DNA of 54,154 bases from Candidatus Omnitrophota bacterium (lineage in GTDB: Bacteria; Omnitrophota; Gorgyraeia; Duberdicusellales; 4484-171). A model generated the notes under the pieces. It searched no databases, was not told where the DNA came from, and worked only from the letters and a program-made list of their open reading frames with translations. The position numbers and the translations under genes are program-made. How positions within the stretch are numbered: position 1 is the first letter of the stretch; each line of letters opens with the position of its first letter. The DNA lies in contig JAAEQW010000341.1 of NCBI GenBank assembly GCA_024231025.1, forward strand, positions 1 through 54,154. Direction: 5' to 3'. This document shows positions 41,099-49,849 of this stretch, in pieces.

Positions 41099-42788
41099 AT
41101 ATTTCTTTCTCCTTTTTATCTTTCAATAACGTATACTCGTTATTAAATTTTTCAATAATGTCACACAATGCCTTAGGCGCTGTTTGCCCAAGTCCACACT
41201 TTGACGCATCTGCCATAGTCTCTGTGAGAGAAAACAAATCCTTAAACTCGTCTTCATCACAGTTATTCTCTTGTATCATTTTAAGCCTTTCCTGTAAAAC
41301 AGGAATTCCCTCTCTGCATGGCGTGCATTGCCCGCAAGACTCTTCGGCAAAAAACGCCAAAAAGTTATCGGCTATATCTAGCATATTTCTTGTCTTATTA
41401 AATATCATAATTGAACCGCCGGTTGACAAATCTTCAAACGCGATTTTTCTCTTGAATTCATCTTTCGTAATGCAAGTTCCTGACGCCCCACCAACCTGCA
41501 CAGCCTTTGTATCGTCAGCACCAACCATAGAAAGAATATCCACGATTGATGTTCCAAATTCAATTTCGTAAACGCCTGGTTTTTTGCAATCTCCTGAAAC
41601 ACTGATTATTTTTGTTCCAGATGAATTAGGTGTCCCTATTTCCTTAAAACAACTTGCCCCTTTTGCGATAATATGCACTACCGCTATCAAAGTTTCAACG
41701 TTATTTACTACTGTTGGATGCCCGTTATACCCTGTGTTAACAGGAAAAGGAGGGCGATTTCTAGGTTCTCCCCTACTACCTTCAAGTGATTCAATTAAGG
41801 CTGTTTCTTCGCCACAAATATACGCTCCGCTACCTAGGTGAATTTTTATATCAAAATTAAACTCCTTACCAAAAATATTATTTCCGAGAGCATTTTCTTG
41901 ACGCATCTTTTCGAGCATATCCTCTAAGGCAGGCTTAAATGCCCCGTACTCACCTCGAAGATACAAAATACCTTCAGTAGCGCCAATAGCATATCCGGCA
42001 ATCACCATACCTTCAAATAATGTCTGGGCATATTCAACCAACAGTACACGATCTTTGAAAGTTCCCGGTTCTCCTTCATCGGCGTTACAAATAACAAATT
42101 TTACATCAGATTGTTTTTCTGCAGCAAGTTTCCACTTCAAACCCGTTGTAAATCCTGCGCCACCTCGTCCACGCATATTTGACTCGCTTATCTCTTTAAT
42201 AACAGCGTCAAAACCGCAATCAAGCGCTTTTTTAAGCCCTACGTAAGCTTCAACTTTACTAAAAATAATCTTTCCATCACGCTTTGTTGCTTTGGTGGTG
42301 TATGCATTAGGAAGAACACCCCCCTCTTTGCATGCCTTTATAATGGCTTCGACTTCTTCTGGATTAACTGGTCCAACAAGCGTATCGTTAACAAGTATTG
42401 CAGGAGATACATCGCACATCCCAAGACAACTGGTTTTTTCAAAACTGAATTCTCCATCTTTTGTGCATTCGCCTGCTTTTATCCCCAGTGATTGCTCAAA
42501 AGCTTTTACAACATTGTCGGACCCGGCACATTTTGATGATGCACATGTTGAAACTCTAATAATATTTTTGCCATGTTTCTTGTTTGTAAGAAAAGAATAG
42601 AATGACACCACCGAATAAACCTCAACTGGATGAATATCAAATTCATCTGCTATATCCTGCATGTCATTGTCAGAAATATATCCTTTTTGTTTTTGCACTT
42701 CCTGGAGTCTCGGCAGAAGGGCCGACCTTCTCTTGTATGGTTCTAGCTTTTCGACATTTGCGTTCTTAGTGAAAATCTGTTTACTCAT
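41091..42788 (-). CDS. Fused NuoE-NuoF diaphorase subunit of hydrogenase
   Basis: 565 residues. Residues 1-155 are a NuoE/HydC thioredoxin-like 2Fe-2S domain with C82, C87, C121, C125 (TCASSKC, SCLGMC). Residues about 160-565 are NuoF/HydB: FMN/NADH region GRGGAGFTTGLKWK, NADEGEPGTFKDR, GAYICGEETALIES, and 4Fe-4S motif CGQCTPCREG with a later Cys (KCGLGQ). Together with HydA this replaces the three-gene HydABC of bifurcating hydrogenases, which transfer electrons among NADH, ferredoxin and H2. No C-terminal ferredoxin domain. First gene of the operon; ribosome site GGGAG. Confidence 0.94.
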   Translation of the reverse strand: MSKQIFTKNANVEKLEPYKRRSALLPRLQEVQKQKGYISDNDMQDIADEFDIHPVEVYSVVSFYSFLTNKKHGKNIIRVSTCASSKCAGSDNVVKAFEQSLGIKAGECTKDGEFSFEKTSCLGMCDVSPAILVNDTLVGPVNPEEVEAIIKACKEGGVLPNAYTTKATKRDGKIIFSKVEAYVGLKKALDCGFDAVIKEISESNMRGRGGAGFTTGLKWKLAAEKQSDVKFVICNADEGEPGTFKDRVLLVEYAQTLFEGMVIAGYAIGATEGILYLRGEYGAFKPALEDMLEKMRQENALGNNIFGKEFNFDIKIHLGSGAYICGEETALIESLEGSRGEPRNRPPFPVNTGYNGHPTVVNNVETLIAVVHIIAKGASCFKEIGTPNSSGTKIISVSGDCKKPGVYEIEFGTSIVDILSMVGADDTKAVQVGGASGTCITKDEFKRKIAFEDLSTGGSIMIFNKTRNMLDIADNFLAFFAEESCGQCTPCREGIPVLQERLKMIQENNCDEDEFKDLFSLTETMADASKCGLGQTAPKALCDIIEKFNNEYTLLKDKKEKEIYG

Positions 42789-42853
42789 TACTTCTCCCTG
42801 TATTTTTTAATAAAAATTACAAACCTGATTTTTTGGTTAAATTGGCTTACCCT

Positions 42854-42882
42854 AATATAACATTATTATGTGACTCTGTAAA
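42854..42882 (-). promoter_or_regulatory. Promoter of hydrogenase operon
   Basis: Minus-strand TTTACA (42882-42877), 17-base spacer, TATATT (42859-42854). GTGACTCTGTAAAC (42870-42883) over the -35 is an imperfect relative of the palindrome at 42963. Confidence 0.6.
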
Positions 42883-42941
42883 CATTAATATTCAACTATT
42901 TTAGGGATTTGAGTTGTTTTTGATAATATTGCATTAATTTC

Positions 42942-42976
42942 TTGACTCATAATATAAAATACGTTACTATAGTAAC
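42942..42976 (+). promoter_or_regulatory. rex promoter with overlapping palindromic operator
   Basis: TTGACT (42942-42947), 17-base spacer, TACTAT (42965-42970). The perfect 14-base palindrome GTTACTATAGTAAC (42963-42976) covers the -10, a layout expected for autorepression by Rex. The rest of 42789-43089 is AT-rich leader without a gene. Confidence 0.62.
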
Positions 42977-43089
42977 ATTAAGTATTGCTTTAAAAGGATC
43001 ATTTCTTTTTGCTATAAATGTTAATGCATCCTATTTAGCACACAATATGAACTTTACATCACAATATCCATATTAAAAAAGGAGATTAC

Positions 43090-43722
43090 ATGGCAAATAA
43101 GAGTGAATTAGCGAAAAGAATGCTTAAATACAGGAATGTTATCATCAAACTAAAAAATCTTGGGATAGTAAAAGTTTTTTCCGACAACATTGCAGATACC
43201 TCAGGGCTATCATCTTCTCAAGTCAGAAAAGACTTCTCCTCTCTTAGCATAAAAGGAAGCAAGAAAGGAGGTTATCAAATACAATATTTAGTTGATAGAT
43301 TTGAAGAAATTTTAGGCGCAAAAAACGAACAAAAAGTAATAATCGTTGGATATGGAAACATCGGAAAAGCCATTATTAACTATCAAAATTTAAATAATGA
43401 TATTTGCAAAATCGTCGCTGCGTTTGATATCGATAAAGAAAAAACTAATTCCGGATTAGACACGCCTGTCTACCATATAAGCGAACTAGACAGTTTTTCT
43501 AAAAAAAATAAAATTAATATCGGCATCATCGCAGTACCAGAAGAAGTCGCGAATGAAGTCTATGAACACATGTACAATGCAGGCTTCAAAGGAATATTAA
43601 ATTTTACCCGCATTCATCTGAAAGAAATTGAAGGTATAACAATAAAAACAATAAACATTGACCTTCAAATAGAAAACTTATTTTATCTTGTTAGCCTCAA
43701 GGAACAAAGCAAAGATGCGTAA
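43090..43722 (+). CDS. rex: Redox-sensing repressor Rex
   Basis: 210 residues. N-terminal winged helix (about 8-75: SGLSSSQVRKDFSSL), then a Rossmann domain with the NADH motif VGYGNIGKAI (about 90) and AAFDID. C-terminal helix swaps in the dimer. Rex senses the NADH/NAD+ ratio and typically represses fermentative and hydrogenase genes. Divergent from the hydrogenase operon across 301 bases, so regulation of that operon is very likely. Ribosome site AGGAG. Confidence 0.95.
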   Translation: MANKSELAKRMLKYRNVIIKLKNLGIVKVFSDNIADTSGLSSSQVRKDFSSLSIKGSKKGGYQIQYLVDRFEEILGAKNEQKVIIVGYGNIGKAIINYQNLNNDICKIVAAFDIDKEKTNSGLDTPVYHISELDSFSKKNKINIGIIAVPEEVANEVYEHMYNAGFKGILNFTRIHLKEIEGITIKTINIDLQIENLFYLVSLKEQSKDA

Positions 43723-43732
43723 AAAGAGGATC

Positions 43733-43955
43733 CATTTTCAAAGACTGAGAATACACCTCGTTACTTTTAGGAATTAACAACGTGGTAGAGAAAATATTTT
43801 TGGTGAATATAAAAATATAAATAACGTAGGGGCCGCCCTTGTGTCGGCCCGTAACAATATCAAATAAATCAAACATTATCGCCAAATGATATTTCAATTA
43901 CTCTTTAACGGGCGCGGACAAGCAGCGCCCCTACAAAATAAAATAATAATCGAAT
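43733..43955. repeat. Composite repeat with covarying hairpin
   Basis: Contains TTTTCAAAGACTGAGAATA (about 43735), GGGCCG..CGGCCC (near 43831-43851) and an 80-base unit (43875-43954) homologous to 53314-53393. The hairpin stem GGGCGC/GCGCCC (43910-43915, 43925-43930) corresponds to GGGAGG/CCTCCC in the other copy, with two compensatory changes. No gene in this gap. Confidence 0.75.
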
Positions 43956-43980
43956 TCGCTGCTCGGAACTCTTTTGAAAA

Positions 43981-46900
43981 TTAATTCTCTGTAGAAATGA
44001 AAGCTTTAGTAGATTCAGTAATTTCGTCCATGCTTAATATTTGGAAAGTAAACCCCTCGAAGTTATTTATATTAAATAGTAAATCACCACTATTTGCAAT
44101 AAGCTGAGCATTATCACCATGAGTTTCTATATTCGCTTTAGTAGGATCAAAATCTATACCTCCAACCGCAGAGGAAGAACCTGCCCCTATTTGCAAGAAC
44201 CAATTTGTAGCTAATGAATTATATGTTCCGCCTATTCCTCTGCTAACTAATCTTGCTTCTGGGAAAACATCATCAAAATGCCTGACTATCGTATCTTTTC
44301 CCCTTGGATCAATATCTATAACAACATACCCATCAGGCTTAAGTAATTCTTTTGCCTTTAAAAGCCATTGTTTTGGTTTCCCCGTTGGATCACCACCAAC
44401 CAAATCAATAAAAGTTACTAAATCATAGCTCCCACGCGTTAAACCATTGTCATCAATATCGAGCGAACCAATTTCGCCTAGAATAAAATTTACTTTAAGA
44501 TCAATATCTAATCCGCTTTCCTCTAATTGCTCTTCTGCATCCATCATAAAGACTCTATCGCGTTTACGTTCCATGCTCACACAGGTTACCTCTTTACCCA
44601 TTAATGCCAGCATAGTCGGTAAGTTCCTTTGACCACTACCGACAATTAATACTTTATTGATTCCAGAGTCATTTTCCTTTACTATAAGCCCTGCCAATCT
44701 TTTCGTTTTATCTAAATCGTTGCCAAAATCCCTACCACCTTCCCAGTTAAGAAGTTCATGCGCTTGATCAAGAGTCATAAACTTTTTACCACCCTCTGGA
44801 AAACTTTTTATCGGTTTAGCATCAGCTTTTACAATAAGGCCTCTAAAGCCATTGGCATACACCTTAACTGGTTCTTCTGTTATTGAAATAGCTCTTCCAT
44901 ACTCATCTTCAATCGGCAATTTTTTCCACTTTAATTTACGAAAAACCGATGACTTAAAAAAATCACGCGCCCCCAAGACAACTGTTCCGTTCTCACGGAA
45001 GTTTATACCATGATGATGAATACGAGAAGCAAACCTTGGTGTCAACAATACAAGATATTCAGAATGGTCAGTAGGTCCATCTGTTGTAAGAAATACCTGT
45101 TCAAATGGAATATCTGCGTGTTTGGCAATTAAATCTAACTCTTTTCTCCCAAAAACTGACACATCGCTAGTAATAAAACCAACTAGACCATCTATAGTTG
45201 TCTTACCTATTGCAATTGGCATACGAGCTAAAACATCTTCTTCTTCAAACTCTGGCAAAGCTTCTATTGACTGAGAAAAATCACCTGTAATCGGCCTTAC
45301 CTGAACAACATTAAGTTGACCGTCCTTGAAAAAGAATTCCATATCAACCGGAAACCCCAAATCTTCTTCTATCTCGCAGGCTGTTGTTTTAATCTCTCTA
45401 ATCTCTTCTTCGCTGAACGGAGATAAGTATTGTCTACCTGATGCGTCATTAATTACAACTGCGTTTTCCTGCCATTTTTTATTGGTATATTCAGCTATTT
45501 GTTCATCAGTATGATATCCGCCCATTCCACCAGGGCCAAGATAAAAACCTTTCCACTTAATACGTCTGCGACTACCATTTCTTCTGTCATATTCCTGATA
45601 AACATGATCAATTACATCTATATCTCTGCGTATATCAATTATTACATTACTACTTCCACCAACAGCAACCTCCCCCTCGCCGACTACACCTTCAATTGTT
45701 GTGTATCCCTCAAGATTTGAAAAAGCAATCCCGGACTTATCTGCCCAAGAGTATTTCTGCAAAAAAACTGAATAAGAAACATCCTGATATCTATCAGAAA
45801 CCACATCATGAGGTGGTTTAAGAATCTGATGCAGCATGTAAAAATCCTGAAAATCGTCAGTACATCGACTCATATAAAATCCAGCCCAACTCTTTTCAAA
45901 AGAGTCTTCACCAAACCTAGACGAACGCCATATCTTATGCATTCCTAAATGTTTGATCTTTTCCCGCCAACTTTTAATTAAACCCTCCGGTAAGGTTTTA
46001 GAAAAAAGATAATTCTCGATAACATCCTTAAATTTACGACGTGCCTCTCGATTAACTTCATAATCCGGCATAGGATCAACCCTGTCTTTATTACCAAGTG
46101 CTCTTTTTATGTCAGGCGCTTCTCTAAGGTTGACGAAAAAATCAACCCACTCGCCCTCAGAACTGTATTCCGTTAATACTGAAAACTCATTACGCACTAG
46201 ATCTAGTATTTTTTGCCGTAATGTAACTTCATCATCTAAACACTCAAAATAAAAATTTAAAAGAATCGTTTCAATGTCGTTTGCATGCGTCTCTGAAAGC
46301 CACCTAACAACAAACCTTCCTTTTTCAAGAACACTTTCTTCAACAGCATGTTTAATTTTGCTATAAACATGAGTTTTCCAAAATTTCCCATATCTTTCAA
46401 AGATCTCCTTAAGAAAATCCTCTTCAAATGTAACAAATGGCGGAATCTCAAACCCAAGTTTTTTATCAAGACCTCTCTCCTGAAGGATCATAAGCCGTGC
46501 AGCTTTTGCGCCGCATTCCTTGCTCAACTCATCAAACCTCTTATCTATGGAAATTTTTTGACGCCCCGCTACTTCTTCATCCAGTAATTTCTTGGCATTA
46601 ATCCTGCTATACCCCGGAAAACTACCTCTGCTCCTCATAAGCTTTAAACCTTTTGTTATGTTTACATCACTAGAGAACTTACCACTTGCGCCACGTTCGC
46701 CATAATCATGCGCATCCCAAACTGCCCCCAGCTCATCTTCTGAAGTAATATCTTTTCCTAAGGCATGCTCAGCCCCCCTCTTCGTTTTTAATATATCTAA
46801 TTGCACCTCAATATCGCGGCACTTAATTTTTTCTATAAACGCTACTACTAAGGGGTCCTTAGCTATATCGTCATGCGTTAAGCTATTCATAACATCTTTT

Positions 46901-48024
46901 ACAGACCATACTATGCCTCCAGAAAAATAGCGTCTATTTAAATGCTTACGCGAAGATGCGTCATATTCCTTTTTTATATAATCGTATACGCCCTTTTTGT
47001 AAGCCTCGACATATTGCTGATAAATCTTTTCCTTTATTTGCGGGTCATCAATATCTATGCCATTCACCTTATTTTTATCCGCATAAATTTGATTAACAAT
47101 GTGCTGCTTTAATTGTTGTTTAAACCAATTAGCTAAAAGCAAAGAATGATACATTTGCCGCAACTGAACAAAATTCTTACCATTATTAATTTCTTTTTCG
47201 ATCTCAGGTAAAACAATCTGACGCATGATTTTTGAAGAAATTCCACGAATTTCTTCAGGTCTTCGGTCTTTGGTCTGCGGTCTTTGGTCTGTTGCACGAA
47301 GTGCAAGACCCTTCGATTCACTACGTTCACTCAGGACTTCGCTTTTGGATCTGTTTAGGGCTACGTAATCTTCTTCAAGCATCACCTTAAGCTTAGCTTT
47401 GGTAATAAAGGCTTTATTTTTATCCTGATGGATAGTGGCACTTTCTGGAAAAATCCATACCTTATTAAAAGTATTTATTGGTATATTGATAGTACCGTAC
47501 AACTCCTGTGTCCTAGCATAGATTCTATCCCAAAACTGTTTCCCTAAAGAACTCTCGGGATAAGTTAAAGAAGATACTAGTTGTTTTAAAATATAATCTT
47601 CTCCCAACATATCACGCCCCATATCGGTTATTCCTAAAGACTTCGTTATAACTCTATCCTCTTCATAAGGAGACAAATTAACCCATAAATCATCTTCGGG
47701 AATAGTCAATGCGGCTAAAAAATAACGGATAAGCTTAGCCGATTCATCTTCTAGCGTCTTTTCGCCTAATTTGCTATCACCCTCATCAAGAATAAAAGAA
47801 AACTTAAATGGATCATCAGGATGGACTCTTATCCCTCGTAATACTGGTGGGGAATAATGAGCTGTTGTGGCAAGAATCTTCGATGGAACAGACATATAGG
47901 GCAAAGCTGAAACGTAACTATCCTGAGATAGTTTATCAGCAAAAAACATAATGCCAGACACAAAAATAGCGCAAGCTATAAAAACACAAATCGCCCTAAA
48001 TGAAATTGTTCCCTTTCTATACAC
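43981..48024 (-). CDS. Giant Omnitrophota-type protein: PEP-synthase-like and methyltransferase domains
   Basis: 1347 residues from GTG 48024, chosen for AGGAGG eight bases upstream. Signal anchor about 8-30. Residues about 60-400 form a domain (GIRVHPDDPFKF, LWVNLSPYEEDRV, NTFNKVWIFPE, LRQMYHSLLLANWF, YFSGGIVW) that I associate only with large Omnitrophota proteins. About 510-960 resembles the PEP/pyruvate-binding ATP-grasp domain of PEP synthase (WRSSRFGEDS, FSNLEGYTTIEGVVG, MEFFFKDGQLNVVQVRPIT); the swivelling His domain is not evident. About 1120-1260 is a SAM methyltransferase-like Rossmann fold (LIVGSGQRN, DLVTFIDL). SSAVGGIDF follows. An in-frame repeat insertion is at 47255-47352. Function unknown. 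Confidence 0.8.
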   Translation of the reverse strand: MYRKGTISFRAICVFIACAIFVSGIMFFADKLSQDSYVSALPYMSVPSKILATTAHYSPPVLRGIRVHPDDPFKFSFILDEGDSKLGEKTLEDESAKLIRYFLAALTIPEDDLWVNLSPYEEDRVITKSLGITDMGRDMLGEDYILKQLVSSLTYPESSLGKQFWDRIYARTQELYGTINIPINTFNKVWIFPESATIHQDKNKAFITKAKLKVMLEEDYVALNRSKSEVLSERSESKGLALRATDQRPQTKDRRPEEIRGISSKIMRQIVLPEIEKEINNGKNFVQLRQMYHSLLLANWFKQQLKQHIVNQIYADKNKVNGIDIDDPQIKEKIYQQYVEAYKKGVYDYIKKEYDASSRKHLNRRYFSGGIVWSVKDVMNSLTHDDIAKDPLVVAFIEKIKCRDIEVQLDILKTKRGAEHALGKDITSEDELGAVWDAHDYGERGASGKFSSDVNITKGLKLMRSRGSFPGYSRINAKKLLDEEVAGRQKISIDKRFDELSKECGAKAARLMILQERGLDKKLGFEIPPFVTFEEDFLKEIFERYGKFWKTHVYSKIKHAVEESVLEKGRFVVRWLSETHANDIETILLNFYFECLDDEVTLRQKILDLVRNEFSVLTEYSSEGEWVDFFVNLREAPDIKRALGNKDRVDPMPDYEVNREARRKFKDVIENYLFSKTLPEGLIKSWREKIKHLGMHKIWRSSRFGEDSFEKSWAGFYMSRCTDDFQDFYMLHQILKPPHDVVSDRYQDVSYSVFLQKYSWADKSGIAFSNLEGYTTIEGVVGEGEVAVGGSSNVIIDIRRDIDVIDHVYQEYDRRNGSRRRIKWKGFYLGPGGMGGYHTDEQIAEYTNKKWQENAVVINDASGRQYLSPFSEEEIREIKTTACEIEEDLGFPVDMEFFFKDGQLNVVQVRPITGDFSQSIEALPEFEEEDVLARMPIAIGKTTIDGLVGFITSDVSVFGRKELDLIAKHADIPFEQVFLTTDGPTDHSEYLVLLTPRFASRIHHHGINFRENGTVVLGARDFFKSSVFRKLKWKKLPIEDEYGRAISITEEPVKVYANGFRGLIVKADAKPIKSFPEGGKKFMTLDQAHELLNWEGGRDFGNDLDKTKRLAGLIVKENDSGINKVLIVGSGQRNLPTMLALMGKEVTCVSMERKRDRVFMMDAEEQLEESGLDIDLKVNFILGEIGSLDIDDNGLTRGSYDLVTFIDLVGGDPTGKPKQWLLKAKELLKPDGYVVIDIDPRGKDTIVRHFDDVFPEARLVSRGIGGTYNSLATNWFLQIGAGSSSAVGGIDFDPTKANIETHGDNAQLIANSGDLLFNINNFEGFTFQILSMDEITESTKAFISTEN
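47255..47352 (-). repeat. Palindromic repeat inserted in frame in coding sequence
   Basis: Encodes SEVLSERSESKG then LALRATDQRPQTKDRRPEE, out of character with the host protein. DNA shows TTGCAC-GAA-GTGCAA (47292-47306), GTGAAcgtaGTGAA words, and a 14-base tandem CAGACCAAAGACCG on the minus strand. Such phrases recur across unrelated bacterial proteins as mobile palindromes. Confidence 0.7.
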
Positions 48025-48098
48025 TAAACAAACCCCTCCTATACAGAATATCATTTAGAGATAACATATTTTATGTGGAAAAACAAGGCAAAAAACCT

Positions 48099-48178
48099 AA
48101 TTCCGGGGACACAATACTTAATTATCAGCAGAAAAGGTGTCTACTCACTCCATTTTACGGGGGGGGTCTGTTTTTTAT
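48099..48178. repeat. RAYT-end fragment followed by AAAAGGTG-family element
   Basis: 48099-48129 is a third separate copy of the 26-base RAYT end plus the transposase tail ATCAGC. 48130-48178 continues with GAAAAGGTGTCTACTC and a degenerate ACGGGGGGGGTC stem ending near the radical SAM stop at 48175. Confidence 0.8.
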
Positions 48179-49044
48179 AATCCTCTTAAAAAATCTGGGC
48201 GTAAGGCGCTTTCTCCATTGATTGCCGCGGTTAGTTCGGTTAATAGTCTATCTTTATCTCGTGGCAGTCTTGCCTCTAGGGCCAGGTGATTAGATGCATG
48301 ATTTGAACGAAAAATTGTTTTTTCCATCTCTAATCCTGAAATAATATCGCGTGACTCTTGCAATAATTCGATTGGGCTCAATTCTTCAAATTCACCCGCC
48401 TTACGCTGCTCATCCATTTTGGTTGTGGGAATTAGCATCAACGAAAGAAACGATAAATATCGAGGCTGCATTTTATTCAACGCTTTAATACTTTGATCAA
48501 CGTGTATTTTAGAATACTTTTTTTGACCCAATCCTAATAAAAGAATCACTGATGATTTTATTGCCTGGTTGCTCAACCTATTCACCCCTTCGACCATCTC
48601 TGCGACTGAAGAACGCTTGTTGCAATAATCTAGAATTTCTTGACTGCCGCTCTCAAGTCCAATGTAAACCAAACGCAATTTATGCTCATAAAGTTCTTTA
48701 AAATCACTGTCGCTTTTATTGGTGAGATTGTACCCATTAGCATAGCTAGAAACTCTGACAAGTTTAGGAAAAGTTTTGCCCAATTTCTTTAAGATCGGAA
48801 TTAACTGTTTATTTTTTATAATCAGAGCATCACCATCAATTAAAAATACTCTTCTTGTATCTGGATAGATTCGGGCATGTTGGGCAATATCGCTGTAAAT
48901 CTCATCAACCGGCTTCATCCTGAAAGGTTTGTTCAAATAAGCACCGCAAAAAGTACAATGATTATCTGAGCAACCACAAGTAACTTGGAGCAAAAAACTA
49001 TCTGCTTCAGCCGGCGGTCTAATAATGGGCGCAATTATTGCCAT
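48175..49044 (-). CDS. Radical SAM protein, B12-independent Elp3/HemN-like family
   Basis: 289 residues. Cluster motif GCSDNHCTFCG (CxxxxCxxC) about 24-34, preceded by PPAEADSFLLQVTCG; this is the short radical SAM type often found as a lone gene. Motifs RVFLIDGDALI, VYIGLESGSQEIL and LGLGQ are conserved in the family; reaction unknown. Starts 12 bases beyond the left end of the RAYT unit, so it may be read from the transposase promoter. Only a weak ribosome site. Confidence 0.88.
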   Translation of the reverse strand: MAIIAPIIRPPAEADSFLLQVTCGCSDNHCTFCGAYLNKPFRMKPVDEIYSDIAQHARIYPDTRRVFLIDGDALIIKNKQLIPILKKLGKTFPKLVRVSSYANGYNLTNKSDSDFKELYEHKLRLVYIGLESGSQEILDYCNKRSSVAEMVEGVNRLSNQAIKSSVILLLGLGQKKYSKIHVDQSIKALNKMQPRYLSFLSLMLIPTTKMDEQRKAGEFEELSPIELLQESRDIISGLEMEKTIFRSNHASNHLALEARLPRDKDRLLTELTAAINGESALRPDFLRGL

Positions 49045-49075
49045 ACTCTAACTGGTAATTCCGGGGACACAATAC

Positions 49076-49744
49076 TTAATTATCAGCGGTTTTCTTTTTC
49101 GGTCCTGGCTTTTGCCTTTTTAAATCTCGGCCAAGTATTTGCTCAACCCTGCTTAAGAATGGCCTATTCCCAAGGGGTCTACCGGTTCTTTCGTGGGTCT
49201 GAAAAATTTTTACATCCTCTGCTTCTGACTCGGTAGATAGAAAGTCTTTCCAGTTGTTAATTAGCCTTTGAAGCAATTTGTCTTTTATGAATTTGTTTTC
49301 CCCTCTATCAATATGCTGTTTTATACTTGACCACTGGTAATTGTAGGCTTTGCTTACTAGCTTTGCTTTTACTGGATTGAGCAGAATATAGCGTAGCGCG
49401 GCTAAAAGATATTTCTGATCTAAAACATACGAGGAAAACCTTCCTTGCCAAAGGTAACCCCTCCATTCCTCCCGAAAATTAATATACCTTGTATATTTAC
49501 GGTGCGTTTCTCCTATTGCCTGGGCAAGATTGCCATTTTTACAAGGAACGGCGATGAGATGGATATGATTCGGCATCAAACAATATGTCAATATATCAAC
49601 ATTATTCTTCTCGGCATTCTCTTCAAGAAGTGCGAGGTATTCTTGATAATCCTCTTTTTTGAAAAATACTTTTTGTTTGCGGTTTCCGCGCTGGATAATA
49701 TGATGCGGGTAATTTTCTACGACTACTCTTGCGATTCGAGCCAT
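49076..49744 (-). CDS. REP-associated tyrosine transposase (RAYT, Y1 family)
   Basis: 222 residues. MARIARVVVENYPHHIIQRGN start; HUH motif H60-I-H62 (LMPNHIHLIAVP); catalytic helix with Tyr112 in KYLLAALRYILLNPVKAKLV; basic C-terminus GPKKKTADN. Appears intact. These enzymes cut and join single-stranded DNA at REP-like palindromes, and the surrounding copies of its end (21446, 33964, 48099) are probable substrates. No ribosome site; promoter 6 bases before ATG suggests leaderless translation. Confidence 0.95.
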   Translation of the reverse strand: MARIARVVVENYPHHIIQRGNRKQKVFFKKEDYQEYLALLEENAEKNNVDILTYCLMPNHIHLIAVPCKNGNLAQAIGETHRKYTRYINFREEWRGYLWQGRFSSYVLDQKYLLAALRYILLNPVKAKLVSKAYNYQWSSIKQHIDRGENKFIKDKLLQRLINNWKDFLSTESEAEDVKIFQTHERTGRPLGNRPFLSRVEQILGRDLKRQKPGPKKKTADN

Positions 49745-49750
49745 AAAACG

Positions 49751-49778
49751 ATTCTACCATTTAGAGGCAGCTTGTCAA
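49751..49778 (-). promoter_or_regulatory. RAYT promoter
   Basis: TTGACA (49778-49773), 16-base spacer, TAGAAT (49756-49751), 6 bases to ATG 49744. Matches the promoter at 29413-29440 in all elements. Confidence 0.8.
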
Positions 49779-49849
49779 TAATTAAGTATTGTGTCCCCGG
49801 AATTCTGGTTATTATCGAAAAGGAAAGCTTAAAGGGCTGGATTGAATTA

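Larger units (their letters stand above)
49057..49804 (-). mobile_element. Complete RAYT transposable unit with 26-bp terminal inverted repeats
   Basis: 748 bases. Ends 49057-49082 and 49779-49804 are perfect inverted copies (AATTCCGGGGACAC ... ACTTAATTA). The left repeat contains the transposase stop codon and the right one directly abuts the -35 box, so the unit is maximally compact. No target duplication is apparent, as expected for HUH transposition. Confidence 0.9.
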
